The notes: a model not told the origin generated them from the sequence alone. Numbered from the stretch's first letter, positions 8,423 through 18,582 are shown. The stretch: DNA of 64,000 nucleotides from Bryobacterales bacterium F-183 (GCA_016865505.2 AP025252.1:4672137-4736136), one strand, 5' to 3'. A program made the numbers and translations.

Positions 8423-9889
8423 CTATGGGATGTTAATCCGATAGCTTAGGCCAATAGCGCCCTTTAACACCCAACTCCTCTCAGTTGTAGGCGTGGGAGT
8501 GGCAGCAGGCAATTCCAAACCCACTCCATATCCGTTCGTCAAGCGGAGGTCACGAGTGCTGTGAGCGAGGAACGACAATACAAAGCTTTTCCAGGCGAAA
8601 GACAGTCCGCCGGCGAAATCAGCAGAGGTCGATGCCGCGTTGACGCCAGCACCGACAGTTGCGAGCCATGCCGTACGGCCGCTTGGCCTCTGCCGCTCCG
8701 ACAAACGGTAGTGGATCAACGCAGCCGGTACCACGGTAGGAATCGTCTTCGCTTCGGTGACCTTGTACCGGTTCAGAACCGGCATCCCAGCCTCGAACAC
8801 CACTGCGTTGGAGTAAGAGTTCGTTCGAAGATTCGAGAAAAGCAGCCCGGTGGATAGCTCCCAACGCGTCGCCACACCCCAGGTGACGACAACGGATGTG
8901 ATGAGCTTCTTCTCTCTACTCACCATAGCTTGGGTCGAGAATTTTGCCGTGATAGTACGACCGGCCCCGGCTGTCATGTTTCCAGAGCGAATTGGATAGT
9001 AAAAGACGTCCGTCGCATCGAGGGGCACCGGAAGCATATCAAAGGATTTGAGAATCGTCTTACGCGTGTCGGCGAATGCTTGGTAAGAATCCTCAATACC
9101 CGCCTGATTCGCGGCCACCACAGACATGTTGGCGTCGAGGTTCGACACGACAAATAGATCGAGAACATCGGTGTTGCGCGCACGGAATGCGGCGTAGTCT
9201 CTTGCGATCGCTTCCCAGTCAGCCTTGAGCCGCCAAATTGCGGGTATCTGGTGGGATTGGCCAGTAGGGGCCGGCCAGCCATTGAGAAAGAGTTCATGGG
9301 CCGAACGATATTCGCTTGTCGATTGGGCGGCAATCGTCTTCTCGATCTGTTCCCGCGCGGCTTTCAGCTTCGCTTCGAGCAAGATAGCTTGGTCCCGCCA
9401 GTGGCTCTGCGCGTCAATCAGAGTGCGAGCGCGGCGATCTAGGGCTTCGGACTCCGCCATAAGAAGCATCAGCATCCCATCCTTACCCGGCTTCTCTGGA
9501 TCGAATTCCGCGAGGTAGTAGTTCTGCACGGATACGGACACGACGGCTGACTTGAGTATCGGGACGAAAGCAGCCGCGATGGCTGCGAATGGGTCCTGCT
9601 TGGCAACGTCCTTCACCTCGGTCTCCACCTCGATCGTTTCGGCCGGTAGCTTTGTAACCCTCACGCAAGCTACCGCCCCAACCTTCAACTTGAAGGGAAG
9701 TGGCGCAGGCGCATCCTTGCGGCTGAGTTCGACTCTGCAGTCGCCGTTCAATACTCCGTCCGCGCACAAGGGAAGCTTGGCAACAGTTTGTGCGTCGCAG
9801 GTCGCTAGGTTAGTCGCATAAAGATTGCAAAGGAGAACCGGCGTCATCAGAGCGACGAAGATGGCAGAATAACGGAAGCGGCTCGACAT
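8423..9889 (-). CDS. Exported protein of unknown function with a central helical region and barrel-like C-terminus
   Basis: A protein of 488 residues that I do not recognise. It begins with a signal peptide (RYSAIFVALMTPVLLCNLYA), followed by a Cys-containing domain with six cysteines in the first 75 residues. Residues around 150-260 are charged and helical (LLEAKLKAAREQIEKTIAAQ). The C-terminal 170 residues alternate hydrophobic/polar with GGLSFAWKSFVLSFLAH-like strands and end in a putative barrel strand (AIGLSYRINIP). Base use appears less extreme than in the flanking genes, which may indicate transfer. It is isolated, convergent with the barrel gene and divergent from yggS. Envelope location is inferred; no function can be assigned. 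Confidence 0.6.
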   Translation of the reverse strand: MSSRFRYSAIFVALMTPVLLCNLYATNLATCDAQTVAKLPLCADGVLNGDCRVELSRKDAPAPLPFKLKVGAVACVRVTKLPAETIEVETEVKDVAKQDPFAAIAAAFVPILKSAVVSVSVQNYYLAEFDPEKPGKDGMLMLLMAESEALDRRARTLIDAQSHWRDQAILLEAKLKAAREQIEKTIAAQSTSEYRSAHELFLNGWPAPTGQSHQIPAIWRLKADWEAIARDYAAFRARNTDVLDLFVVSNLDANMSVVAANQAGIEDSYQAFADTRKTILKSFDMLPVPLDATDVFYYPIRSGNMTAGAGRTITAKFSTQAMVSREKKLITSVVVTWGVATRWELSTGLLFSNLRTNSYSNAVVFEAGMPVLNRYKVTEAKTIPTVVPAALIHYRLSERQRPSGRTAWLATVGAGVNAASTSADFAGGLSFAWKSFVLSFLAHSTRDLRLTNGYGVGLELPAATPTPTTERSWVLKGAIGLSYRINIP

Positions 9890-9924
9890 ACTGTCTTAAG
9901 CGAGAAAAGGAGCATCTAGGGGTC

Positions 9925-10608
9925 ATGCACAGTCAGCAGGTGACGCTTCGCGATAACCTGGACGCAGTAAAGGAACGGATTGCGCGTGCTGCCGAGCGCG
10001 CGGGTCGGCGAGCGGAGGACATCACCCTGATCGCCGTCACCAAGAAGTTCCCCGCTTCCACCCTGCGCGAGGCCTTCGACCTCGGCCTCCGCCAGTTCGG
10101 CGAAAACTACGTCCAGGAATTCGAAGGCAAATTCCCCGCCCTCCAGGACCTCATCCCCCAAGGCGCCCACTTCCACCTCATCGGCCACCTCCAGTCCAAC
10201 AAGGCGCGCAAGGCCGCCGACATGTTCCGTACCGTCCAAACCGTCGATTCCGTCAAACTCGCCCACCGCCTCGACTCCATGGGCGCCAAACTCGACACCA
10301 TGATCGAGGTCAAGCTCTCCGAAGAGGACTCCAAAGAGGGCGCCTCCCCCTCCGACGTACCCGCCATCGCCGACGCCCTCCGCAACTCCAAAAACCTCAC
10401 CCTCACCGGACTCATGACCATGCCCCCCTGGTCCGAGGACCCCGAACAGACCCGACCCTACTTCCGCCGCCTCGCCGACCTCGCCCGTCGCGAAAACCTC
10501 GTCCATCTCTCCATGGGCATGTCCCACGACCTCGAAGCCGCCATCGAAGAAGGCGCCACCCACGTCCGCATCGGCACAGCCCTGTTCGGCAAACGCCGCA
10601 AAGATTAA
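9925..10608 (+). CDS. yggS: Pyridoxal-phosphate homeostasis protein, YggS/PROSC family
   Basis: A 227-residue single-domain alanine-racemase-fold protein that binds PLP and buffers B6 vitamers and amino-acid pools in the cytoplasm. The Schiff-base lysine is K40 in IAVTKKFP. Other family blocks are present: FGENYVQEF, HFHLIGHLQSNK, GLMTMPP, and the phosphate-binding C-terminus LSMGMSHDLEAAIEEGATHVRIGTALFG. Length is normal. Codon use is extremely C-ending. It is followed by a 193-bp gap holding the groES control region and is not obviously in an operon. Confidence 0.93.
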   Translation: MHSQQVTLRDNLDAVKERIARAAERAGRRAEDITLIAVTKKFPASTLREAFDLGLRQFGENYVQEFEGKFPALQDLIPQGAHFHLIGHLQSNKARKAADMFRTVQTVDSVKLAHRLDSMGAKLDTMIEVKLSEEDSKEGASPSDVPAIADALRNSKNLTLTGLMTMPPWSEDPEQTRPYFRRLADLARRENLVHLSMGMSHDLEAAIEEGATHVRIGTALFGKRRKD

Positions 10609-10663
10609 CGCCTTATTAATGTTTCGATTTTCGAAGCATTATCAATCACTTGCAAATATGTGA

Positions 10664-10690
10664 TTGTCACTCCTGCAGATTTTGTGCTAA
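10664..10690 (+). promoter_or_regulatory. CIRCE-like HrcA operator overlapping the groES promoter
   Basis: TTGTCACTC (10664-10672), nine spacer bases, then TTGTGCTAA (10682-10690). Each half matches the CIRCE consensus (TTAGCACTC, N9, GAGTGCTAA) at 7 of 9 positions, and the N9 spacing is exact. The left half also supplies a −35-like TTGTCA, with a possible −10 GCTAAT at 10686-10691, so repressor binding would occlude the promoter. It lies 111 bp before groES, the standard position for HrcA control. hrcA itself is not in the window. The two halves are poorly palindromic with each other, so this is a diverged site at best. Confidence 0.5.
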
Positions 10691-10801
10691 TAATGGAGCT
10701 GGCAAGAGTCAACGTCCCCGCCCCGAGTTCGAGCGGTGGGTCCGTTTGGCAGAAATTCCAACACACCCAACAGACGTTAACTGGAGGTTGTAGTACACCC
10801 A

Positions 10802-11125
10802 ATGAACATCCGTCCTCTGTACGATCGCATCGTTGTGAAGCGGTCGGAAGATAAAGAGACCAAGGTCGGCGGCCTTTTCATCCCCGATTCGGCTAAGGAA
10901 AAGCCGCAGGAAGCCACCGTTGTCGCCGTCGGCAAGGGCAAGCGCCTCGAAGATGGCACCGTGGTCCCGCTCGACGTCAAAGTCGGTGACACCATCCTGT
11001 TTGGCAAGTACTCTGGCTCCGACATCAAGATCGATGGCGAAGAGTACCTGATCATGCGCGAAGACGAAGTGCTCGGCATCGTCGAGAACACCGAATCGGT
11101 CGCGTCCAAGAAGAAGTCTGCCTAA
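10802..11125 (+). CDS. groES: Co-chaperonin GroES
   Basis: A 107-residue co-chaperonin that caps the GroEL ring during ATP-driven protein folding. It shows the canonical start [19 protein letters not shown], the mobile-loop region ([26 protein letters not shown]), and the [32 protein letters not shown] block. There is an SD-like GGAGG about 10 nt before the ATG. It is the first gene of the groES-groEL operon (49-bp gap), with probable HrcA control upstream. Confidence 0.97.
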   Translation: MNIRPLYDRIVVKRSEDKETKVGGLFIPDSAKEKPQEATVVAVGKGKRLEDGTVVPLDVKVGDTILFGKYSGSDIKIDGEEYLIMREDEVLGIVENTESVASKKKSA

Positions 11126-11156
11126 CTGCTCTCAGTTTCCTCACCAACCTTACTGA

Positions 11157-12806
<1,650 letters not shown>

Positions 12807-12841
12807 ACAGTAGTCTTATCAGAACGCAGTAACAACAAAAC

Positions 12842-12879
12842 AGCCCCGAAGCCTACCTCAGGCCTCGGGGCTAGTTTTT
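12842..12879. terminator. Bidirectional terminator between groEL and the CBASS operon
   Basis: A 12-bp stem, 12842-12853 with 12861-12872, has one mismatch and a 7-nt loop. It is followed on the + strand by TAGTTTTTG and on the − strand by a T-rich tail (the AACAACAAAACA stretch just before 12842). It can therefore stop transcription of both groEL and the convergent SLATT/CD-NTase operon. Confidence 0.85.
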
Positions 12880-12933
12880 GCGTTACGATACGGGCCTTGG
12901 TGCGCTGCAGCTTAGCGCAGAGTCTATGGAAAC

Positions 12934-13593
12934 TCAAAGTTTGCCATCGGAAGCACCTCGCAGGGGTTGAACCAACTTAGATACTTCGGCATCTAGAACT
13001 GCTTGGACTTGGGAGCTTCGCTTCAATTCACCCGGCAAAAATGCATCGATCTCAGCGTCAGAGAAGGTCATATCTTCCAAGGTTTTCAAAGCGGTCTGTG
13101 CTTTCTTGTACGCGGGATTGTTCGTGCTGGGCGCACCGCTATACACTTTGTGGAGCTGACTCGTAATTTCATCACGCTGAGCCTGGAGTGATTCGATAGG
13201 CTTCTCCCTCATCGCGATGTCCACAAGTAACGCTAAATATCGTTCACGTACAATCCAAAGCTCATTGGCAGCATTTCTGTGCTTTTGTGCCAATTCCCCA
13301 AGATCGTAGTTCTTTGTATAGGCATTCAGAGTTAGCAGCCCTATCGATACCAGGCCACCTGCGACGGCGGCCCAGGGACCAGTGCCCAGGATCGCTCCAA
13401 TGAAACCCGCCGTAGTCACCGCAGAGAGGAGTATCTGCCCCAACTTAATCCGGGCGTGCTTAGTCAACAGCAGATCAGCACACTTTTCGTGCGTCTTGTG
13501 TGAGTAAACAACTCGCCCGTAGCACTCCCGCACGTGTCCTTCTAAAATCCGCCGAGCTTGTGGCGTGTCCTCAGTTCGGGAATGCTGTTCCAA
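12934..13593 (-). CDS. SLATT-domain two-transmembrane protein, probable CBASS effector
   Basis: A protein of 219 residues from a TTG at 13593, chosen because GGAGG lies 7 nt upstream; the ATG at 13650 has no such site. The SLATT pattern is visible: an amphipathic N-terminal helix (ARRILEGHVRECYGRVVYSH), two adjacent membrane helices at about 53-71 (ILLSAVTTAGFIGAILG) and 74-92 (WAAVAGGLVSIGLLTLNAY), then long charged helices. SLATT proteins are predicted pore-forming effectors triggered by nucleotides made by partner CD-NTases, leading to abortive infection. It overlaps the CD-NTase stop by 23 bp, so both are coexpressed. The family call rests on topology plus partner; which SLATT subgroup is not determined. 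Confidence 0.75.
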   Translation of the reverse strand: MEQHSRTEDTPQARRILEGHVRECYGRVVYSHKTHEKCADLLLTKHARIKLGQILLSAVTTAGFIGAILGTGPWAAVAGGLVSIGLLTLNAYTKNYDLGELAQKHRNAANELWIVRERYLALLVDIAMREKPIESLQAQRDEITSQLHKVYSGAPSTNNPAYKKAQTALKTLEDMTFSDAEIDAFLPGELKRSSQVQAVLDAEVSKLVQPLRGASDGKL

Positions 13594-14491
13594 AAATTCG
13601 CCTCCATGATTGCTTTGCCGACCACTCTCGAGACGGCGAAGCCGACTCATGCGCTATTGCTGTCATGGCGATGTTACAACATTGTCGAGCCTTGTACTGA
13701 AAGAGGCCCTTCCCGTAAACGTAAGCGCCACTGCCAGGCGCCCTCCAATATACTTGCTCAGAACTCTGCTTCGCCATCCAATCAAAGAAGTCGCGGCAAA
13801 GGTAGTCGAAGTATAGGAAGGACCTGTCTCGATGCTGATAATATTCCATGAACTGGTATGCGAGTGTGTCTACCAGCAAGCCCCCGATCGGAACAGACCA
13901 ACAGTTTTTCCAGGCTCGCATCATTCGACAGAGTCGAACGAGATTATTGTTGCACGACGCGTTACGGCTCCGTATAGCTCCAATTTCCGCACGCGGATTT
14001 GTCGTCTTCCATGACCCGCCGTTACTCGCATTGGGAAAGGTATAGCTTGTGTTGTCGTCATTCAAGAACGCGGGTACAACCTCGAAAACGTAGCCATCGG
14101 TAAAGGTGATGCAGATAACCTGACCGTCCGCTTTCAGACTAGTTCTGGAATAGCTGCGTTCTATCGACGCCTTTACCGTCTGAAGCAGAGCCGACTGACC
14201 ATTCCCGAGTCGACTGTTGTATTGGCTATACATCGAAGGCGGCAGACACATCAACACATCTACATCGCTGAAGCCGTTTATGGCAGTGTTGCGCCCATAG
14301 GATCCCACATAAAGACTGTGCGCCGTGTCAGAACTCGTCGACCAAAAATCGCTGTTTAGTCGTCGAGTAATGCCTTTATATCTGGCTGAAATCACACCGC
14401 CGTCTTCGACCTGTAGATTGCAACAAAACTCCCTGAACCAGTCGGCAACTCCCATCTGTTTTCTATTAGTGTCGCGCACTTTGCGTCTCAA
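13571..14491 (-). CDS. CD-NTase (SMODS-type cyclic oligonucleotide synthase) of a CBASS system
   Basis: A 306-residue nucleotidyltransferase of the cGAS/DncV-like superfamily. On phage infection such enzymes make cyclic di- or trinucleotides that activate a partner effector. The active site is intact: GS at 63-64 (YVGSYGRNTAINGFSDVDVL), metal acids D76 and D78, third acid E137 in VFEVVPAF. The C-terminal helical half contains NNNLVRLCRMMRAWKN, typical of the OAS-like domain. The start is a TTG at 14491 with GGTGGAG 8 nt upstream. It is the first gene of a two-gene operon with the SLATT effector. No E2/E1-like or JAB accessory gene is nearby, which fits a type I CBASS. Base composition looks less GC-rich than the neighbours, consistent with acquisition. 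Confidence 0.85.
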   Translation of the reverse strand: MRRKVRDTNRKQMGVADWFREFCCNLQVEDGGVISARYKGITRRLNSDFWSTSSDTAHSLYVGSYGRNTAINGFSDVDVLMCLPPSMYSQYNSRLGNGQSALLQTVKASIERSYSRTSLKADGQVICITFTDGYVFEVVPAFLNDDNTSYTFPNASNGGSWKTTNPRAEIGAIRSRNASCNNNLVRLCRMMRAWKNCWSVPIGGLLVDTLAYQFMEYYQHRDRSFLYFDYLCRDFFDWMAKQSSEQVYWRAPGSGAYVYGKGLFQYKARQCCNIAMTAIAHESASPSREWSAKQSWRRIFGTAFPN

Positions 14492-14598
14492 CGATAGAAC
14501 TCCACCGACAATCAGTCGTGCGTTATAGCTTCCCAGCCACGTGGCTTCTGCCGCAACACTTCAGCTATCTCGTCTTTGTTGTATGATCAACCTGCGCC

Positions 14599-15771
14599 AT
14601 GACCTCCAAACAAGCCTCACGCCGCGAACTCCTCGTCGGAGCAGCAGCAGCAGCCACAGCTGCCGCAACAGCAAGCGCCGCCGCAACTACAAAACCCCTC
14701 ATCCCCATCCCCCCAGGACTCAAAATCGCCGTCAGCGCCAACCAGCCCAGCAAGCCTCACATGCAGTACCTCAAGCAGCTAGGCGTCGAATGGCTCAGCC
14801 TCGCCCCCGTCCAATCCGAAGCCACCGCCGAAGGCTTCATCAAACAGCGCAAAACCTGGGAGGACGAAGGCTTCCACGTCTACAACATCGGCAGCGGCGT
14901 CGGACCCTCCGGCAGCCTCCACAACATGCCCGAGGTCACCCTCAACCTCCCCGGCCGCGACCAGAAAATCGAGGAATACCTCAACTACATTCGCTACCTC
15001 GGCCAAGCCAAAATCCCCTACTCGACCTACGCGCACATGGGCAACGGCATCTGGTCGAGCGGCCGCGTCATGAGCAAGCGCGGCTACAGCGCGCGCGACG
15101 GCAACTCCAACAGTCCCGATTGGAAAGGTGTGTGGGCAGGCAAGACGTACACCGGCCCTCTCTCCCACGGCCGCGTCTATAGCGAACAGGAAATCTGGGA
15201 CAACTACACGTACTTCATCAAGAAGGTGGTGCCCGTCGCTGAAGAAGCCGGCGTACGCATCGGCATCCACCCGGACGATCCACCCATGCGTATGCTCGCC
15301 GGCGTCCCCCGCTGCATCTTCAGCAATTTTGAAGGTTACAAGCGCGCCATCGAGATCGCCAACAGTCCCAACATCGGCGTATGCTTCTGCGTAGGCTCAT
15401 GGCTCGAAGCACCGCTCGAAAGCACCGGAGCGAAGCCCGAAGACGCCATACGTTACTTCGCCGCCAAAAAGATGCTTTTCAAGGTGCACTTCCGCAACGT
15501 CACCGCGCCTCTCCCGCACTTCACCGAAGCGCTCATCGACGACGGCTACTACGACCTCAGCAAGGTCATGCAAACCCTCGTCGACGTGAAGTTCGACGGT
15601 GTCGTGATCCCCGATCACATCCCCGCCGTAGGACTCTCCCCCGAGGCCCCCGACCACAGCCGTGGCCAAGGCGCCAAAGGCGAGTACACGCCGCACCCAG
15701 GCCTCGCATATCTCATCGGTTCCATGAACGCGATGCTCAAAGCCGCCCAGCGCAACGCCAGCAGAGGTTAG
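14599..15771 (+). CDS. Tat-exported mannonate dehydratase/sugar-isomerase-like TIM-barrel protein
   Basis: A protein of 390 residues that begins with a twin-arginine signal (SRRELLVGAAAAATAAA), so it is probably exported folded. The body is a xylose-isomerase-like TIM barrel with segments recalling UxuA mannonate dehydratase: VEWLSLAP, GIHPDDPPM, GVCFCVGSW, KVHFRNV and DGVVIPDH, whose His/Asp/Cys residues would sit around the metal site. Substrate cannot be read from sequence; exported sugar isomerase/epimerase paralogues are abundant in acidobacteria. It is divergent from the CBASS operon (107 bp) and its stop overlaps the convergent next gene by 4 bp. Confidence 0.7.
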   Translation: MTSKQASRRELLVGAAAAATAAATASAAATTKPLIPIPPGLKIAVSANQPSKPHMQYLKQLGVEWLSLAPVQSEATAEGFIKQRKTWEDEGFHVYNIGSGVGPSGSLHNMPEVTLNLPGRDQKIEEYLNYIRYLGQAKIPYSTYAHMGNGIWSSGRVMSKRGYSARDGNSNSPDWKGVWAGKTYTGPLSHGRVYSEQEIWDNYTYFIKKVVPVAEEAGVRIGIHPDDPPMRMLAGVPRCIFSNFEGYKRAIEIANSPNIGVCFCVGSWLEAPLESTGAKPEDAIRYFAAKKMLFKVHFRNVTAPLPHFTEALIDDGYYDLSKVMQTLVDVKFDGVVIPDHIPAVGLSPEAPDHSRGQGAKGEYTPHPGLAYLIGSMNAMLKAAQRNASRG

Positions 15772-16208
15772 CCTCCAACCACCGCCGCAACCGCCTGAGC
15801 CGGGCGATGTGGCGCATTCCGGAAGTCCCCGCGCAGCGCCTTCAGAGCGTACTTCTCCGTGTCAATCTCCGCGCGCGTTCGTACCCCGAGCGCGCGCAAC
15901 ACCGGCAGCGGAGGACACCAACCCATCACCGCGTGCTGAAACAGAAACGGCAACACCAGCCCCGGCACAATCAGCCATTTTTTGTTGTGCGTCATCCCCA
16001 ACGCCAGACCAAAGAACGCGATCGTCGACGCATTCGTCTCCAGCACCCGTTCGATGTCCCACTCCTGATCGAGCTCTTGAATCCGCCGCTCAATCTGCTG
16101 TGGACTCCGATTCACATACCGCGCGACATTCTCATGAATCCGCTCGTCGATGCTCCGATTCGCTTCGCTGGAACTCGATGCGCGAACTCGGTCTGTTGGT
16201 TGTCCCAT
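15768..16208 (-). CDS. Small membrane protein of unknown function (DUF2892-like)
   Basis: A protein of 146 residues from the ATG at 16208, which has AGGAG 5 nt upstream; an earlier in-frame start at 16241 is less likely. The N-terminal half is polar and helical (RSIDERIHENVARYVNRSP). Two short hydrophobic stretches follow (TIAFFGLALG and WLIVPGLVLPFLFQHAVMGW), then PPLPVLRALGVRTRAEID. That arrangement resembles the DUF2892/YgaP inner-membrane module. Function unknown. It lies downstream of the DinB gene on the same strand with a 45-bp gap. Confidence 0.6.
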   Translation of the reverse strand: MGQPTDRVRASSSSEANRSIDERIHENVARYVNRSPQQIERRIQELDQEWDIERVLETNASTIAFFGLALGMTHNKKWLIVPGLVLPFLFQHAVMGWCPPLPVLRALGVRTRAEIDTEKYALKALRGDFRNAPHRPAQAVAAVVGG

Positions 16209-16253
16209 GGCTTCTCCTGCTACCGCATTGAGCAGCCACACCGTCCCCTTGTT

Positions 16254-16769
16254 TCAGACCCCAGGCGGCATACGCATCACCGACAAGTACTCCGCCCAAG
16301 GACCCACCTCATCGCGATACCGCCGCGCCATCACCCGATAGATCTGGAGCAAATGCGCCATATCGTGTGCCGTCCAGGTAGCAATTAACTGCCCCAACGT
16401 CACGCGACCCAACGCCGGGTGCGTACCTTCCCTCTCCAAATCCTCCGGCGCGACCTTCAACCGTGCAAGACTCGCCGCACGCAGCCCCGCGAACTCATCC
16501 AGCAGTTCATCGAGCGAACCCTGCGCATGCACCTCGCGATCCAAAGGCGCAAACGTCACCGCCGTACCATGCTGCAGAATCGTCTCTACACGCACCATCC
16601 AATCCACACGTTCGCAATGGATCAAGTGCCCCACCACCTGGTACGGACTCCACGTCCCGGGACCCTCGGTCACCGCATGCACCCACACATCCGGCAGACC
16701 TCGCAACGCCGCATACAGTACCCTCGGCGTACGCTCCAATATCGCAACACTTTCAACAAGCTCAATCAT
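16254..16769 (-). CDS. DinB-superfamily protein
   Basis: A 171-residue four-helix-bundle protein. The DinB/YfiT metal-binding histidines are recognisable in VVGHLIHCERVDWM near residue 48 and in TLGQLIATWTAHDMAHLLQI near 135-145. Members are metal-dependent, often thiol-linked hydrolases or transferases; no specific substrate can be assigned. Its ATG overlaps the stop of the upstream glycosyltransferase by 4 bp (16766-16769), so it is in the same operon. Confidence 0.8.
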   Translation of the reverse strand: MIELVESVAILERTPRVLYAALRGLPDVWVHAVTEGPGTWSPYQVVGHLIHCERVDWMVRVETILQHGTAVTFAPLDREVHAQGSLDELLDEFAGLRAASLARLKVAPEDLEREGTHPALGRVTLGQLIATWTAHDMAHLLQIYRVMARRYRDEVGPWAEYLSVMRMPPGV

Positions 16770-17512
16770 GGCTTACTACTGCGATAATAATCGCCCCGGC
16801 TGAAGTATTTCTCAAGCCAGCAGTACAGCGCGATAAACAGATACCGGCTGCCCATCTCCTTGATCTTCAGCTTGCTCTCGCCAAACCGGCGATTCCGCCA
16901 ACTGATCGGCATCACCGTCCACGTGTACCCGCGCACAATCGTCTTCAGCGGCAGCTCAATCGTCAGGTTGAAGTGCGGCGCGAGCAACGGCCGGCAACCG
17001 TCAATCACCGTACGCCGGTACGCCTTAAACGCATTGGTAAAGTCATTCAGCGGGACATTGAACAGCACCCGCAAAAACAGGTTCGCCAGACGATTCAGCA
17101 ACAGCTTGTGACGCGGATAATCGATCACCTGTCCACCCTTGATGAACCGCGACCCGAACACCGCATCCCAGCCGTCGTTCACCATCAGCCGCCAGTACTT
17201 CACCACGTCCTTGCTGTCGTCCGATTCATCCGCCATCATCACCACAACCGCATCGCCCGTCATGCGATCGAGGCCGTAAATGATCGCGCGGCCAAACCCA
17301 TGCAGACCATTGTTCTGCTGCGGCGCGAGCTGCGGGATCTCATTCCGCAACTCCTGCAGGATCTCCCACGTCCGGTCCGTACTCCCGTCATCCACGACAA
17401 CGATCTCGTGCTCGATCTGCTCGCGCGACAACTCCTGATGCAGGTTCCGCACCGTCAGCGCAATGCAGCCTTCCTCATTCCGCGCCGGGATGACGACACT
17501 CAGCAGCTTCAT
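16766..17512 (-). CDS. Family 2 glycosyltransferase (dolichyl-phosphate-mannose-synthase-like)
   Basis: A 248-residue GT-A fold enzyme. It has the family start LLSVVIPARNEEGCIALTVRNL, the sugar-nucleotide site VVDDGSTDRTWE near 42-53, the MMADESDD metal-binding region, and a C-terminal SWRNRRFGESKLKIKEM block typical of DPM1/GtrB-like enzymes. It would transfer a sugar from a nucleotide donor to a polyprenyl phosphate or similar acceptor at the inner membrane. It shares one base (TAATG) with the upstream epimerase, so both act together, probably in surface glycan synthesis. Confidence 0.88.
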   Translation of the reverse strand: MKLLSVVIPARNEEGCIALTVRNLHQELSREQIEHEIVVVDDGSTDRTWEILQELRNEIPQLAPQQNNGLHGFGRAIIYGLDRMTGDAVVVMMADESDDSKDVVKYWRLMVNDGWDAVFGSRFIKGGQVIDYPRHKLLLNRLANLFLRVLFNVPLNDFTNAFKAYRRTVIDGCRPLLAPHFNLTIELPLKTIVRGYTWTVMPISWRNRRFGESKLKIKEMGSRYLFIALYCWLEKYFSRGDYYRSSKP

Positions 17513-18582
17513 TAAGACAAGCCGCTCCGCGTCAGCCAGTCTGGATGCGCCTCCGCATGCTGCGCAATCCCTTCCAGAATTTCAGGCAGCGACACCAAAG
17601 GCGTCCATCCCCCAAAGTCCGCCGTAGCCGCAGACGAATCCATCACCGCCCAAGGAATGTCGTAGCGCCGGGGCTCCGCATCGGGCGTCGGGACATCCGT
17701 CGTCCCAAACCGCTCATGGCACCAAGCCTCCAACTGCTGCAGAGACATCGCATTGGCAGGACCTCCGCCAGCCGTATAAATCCGCTGCCCACCGGACCCT
17801 GGAATCTTCGCCTGAATCAGCAACAGCCGCCCCAAATCGATCGGATGCAGCGCATCGCGAACCTGCTTGCCCTTGCCGTCCCAACCAATAAACCGTCGCG
17901 GCCGCTTGCGCAAACACGCATTCACCCAGTACGCAAAAATTCCCTGATCCGGCGTACCAAACTGCCCTGCCCCGGCCAGTACCCCGCACCGATTCACCCA
18001 CACGGGAAACCCGAACGCCTCGCCATACTCGAGCGCCAACACCTCGCCTGCTAATTTCGTAGCACCATACAAAGATACCGGCGCCGACGTCGAAAACTCC
18101 CGCGCGATCCCCTTCGCCGAAACTCCAAAGGGCAACGCCACCGTATCATCCAGCACAAAAGCCTCGCACGTATCCCGCATCGGCAACCCCGCCAGCGCCG
18201 GAATCGAGTACACGCGGCTCGAACTGATCACAAATAACCCCGCCCCGTGCTTCTTGCAGTACTCCAAGATGTGCACCAGGCTGATGAGGTTGTGCTCCAC
18301 CAGTTGCGCGCTACCGCTCACGCCATGCAACCCCGCCAGCACGCTCGGATTCGCCGCCGCGTCCACCACCCAGTCACACTTGGGCAGCCCCGCGACATCG
18401 CTCGCGGACCGTATATCCCCGTGCACAAACTCCACGCCATCCTCGCGCAGACGGTTGCGATTGGTCTCCGACCCCGGTCGCATCAAATTGTCGATGCCGC
18501 ACACGGTCAAGCCCTGGCGCAAAAAATACGCCGCCAATTGGCTCCCAACAAATCCGCAAACTCCGGTAATTAAGATCCGCAT
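17512..18582 (-). CDS. NAD-dependent epimerase/dehydratase, CDP-paratose 2-epimerase-like
   Basis: A 356-residue extended short-chain dehydrogenase. The Rossmann motif GVCGFVG is at 7-13, NAD contact CGIDNLMRPGSE follows, the catalytic Tyr/Lys pair occurs in VSLYGATKLAGE, and HPIDLGRLLL is a typical late motif. The GIDNLMRPGSETNR segment and downstream GWDGKGKQVRD resemble CDP-tyvelose/paratose 2-epimerases. It supplies a modified sugar nucleotide, presumably for the coupled glycosyltransferase. It is head-to-head with the large membrane protein with only 8 bp between open frames. Confidence 0.8.
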   Translation of the reverse strand: MRILITGVCGFVGSQLAAYFLRQGLTVCGIDNLMRPGSETNRNRLREDGVEFVHGDIRSASDVAGLPKCDWVVDAAANPSVLAGLHGVSGSAQLVEHNLISLVHILEYCKKHGAGLFVISSSRVYSIPALAGLPMRDTCEAFVLDDTVALPFGVSAKGIAREFSTSAPVSLYGATKLAGEVLALEYGEAFGFPVWVNRCGVLAGAGQFGTPDQGIFAYWVNACLRKRPRRFIGWDGKGKQVRDALHPIDLGRLLLIQAKIPGSGGQRIYTAGGGPANAMSLQQLEAWCHERFGTTDVPTPDAEPRRYDIPWAVMDSSAATADFGGWTPLVSLPEILEGIAQHAEAHPDWLTRSGLS

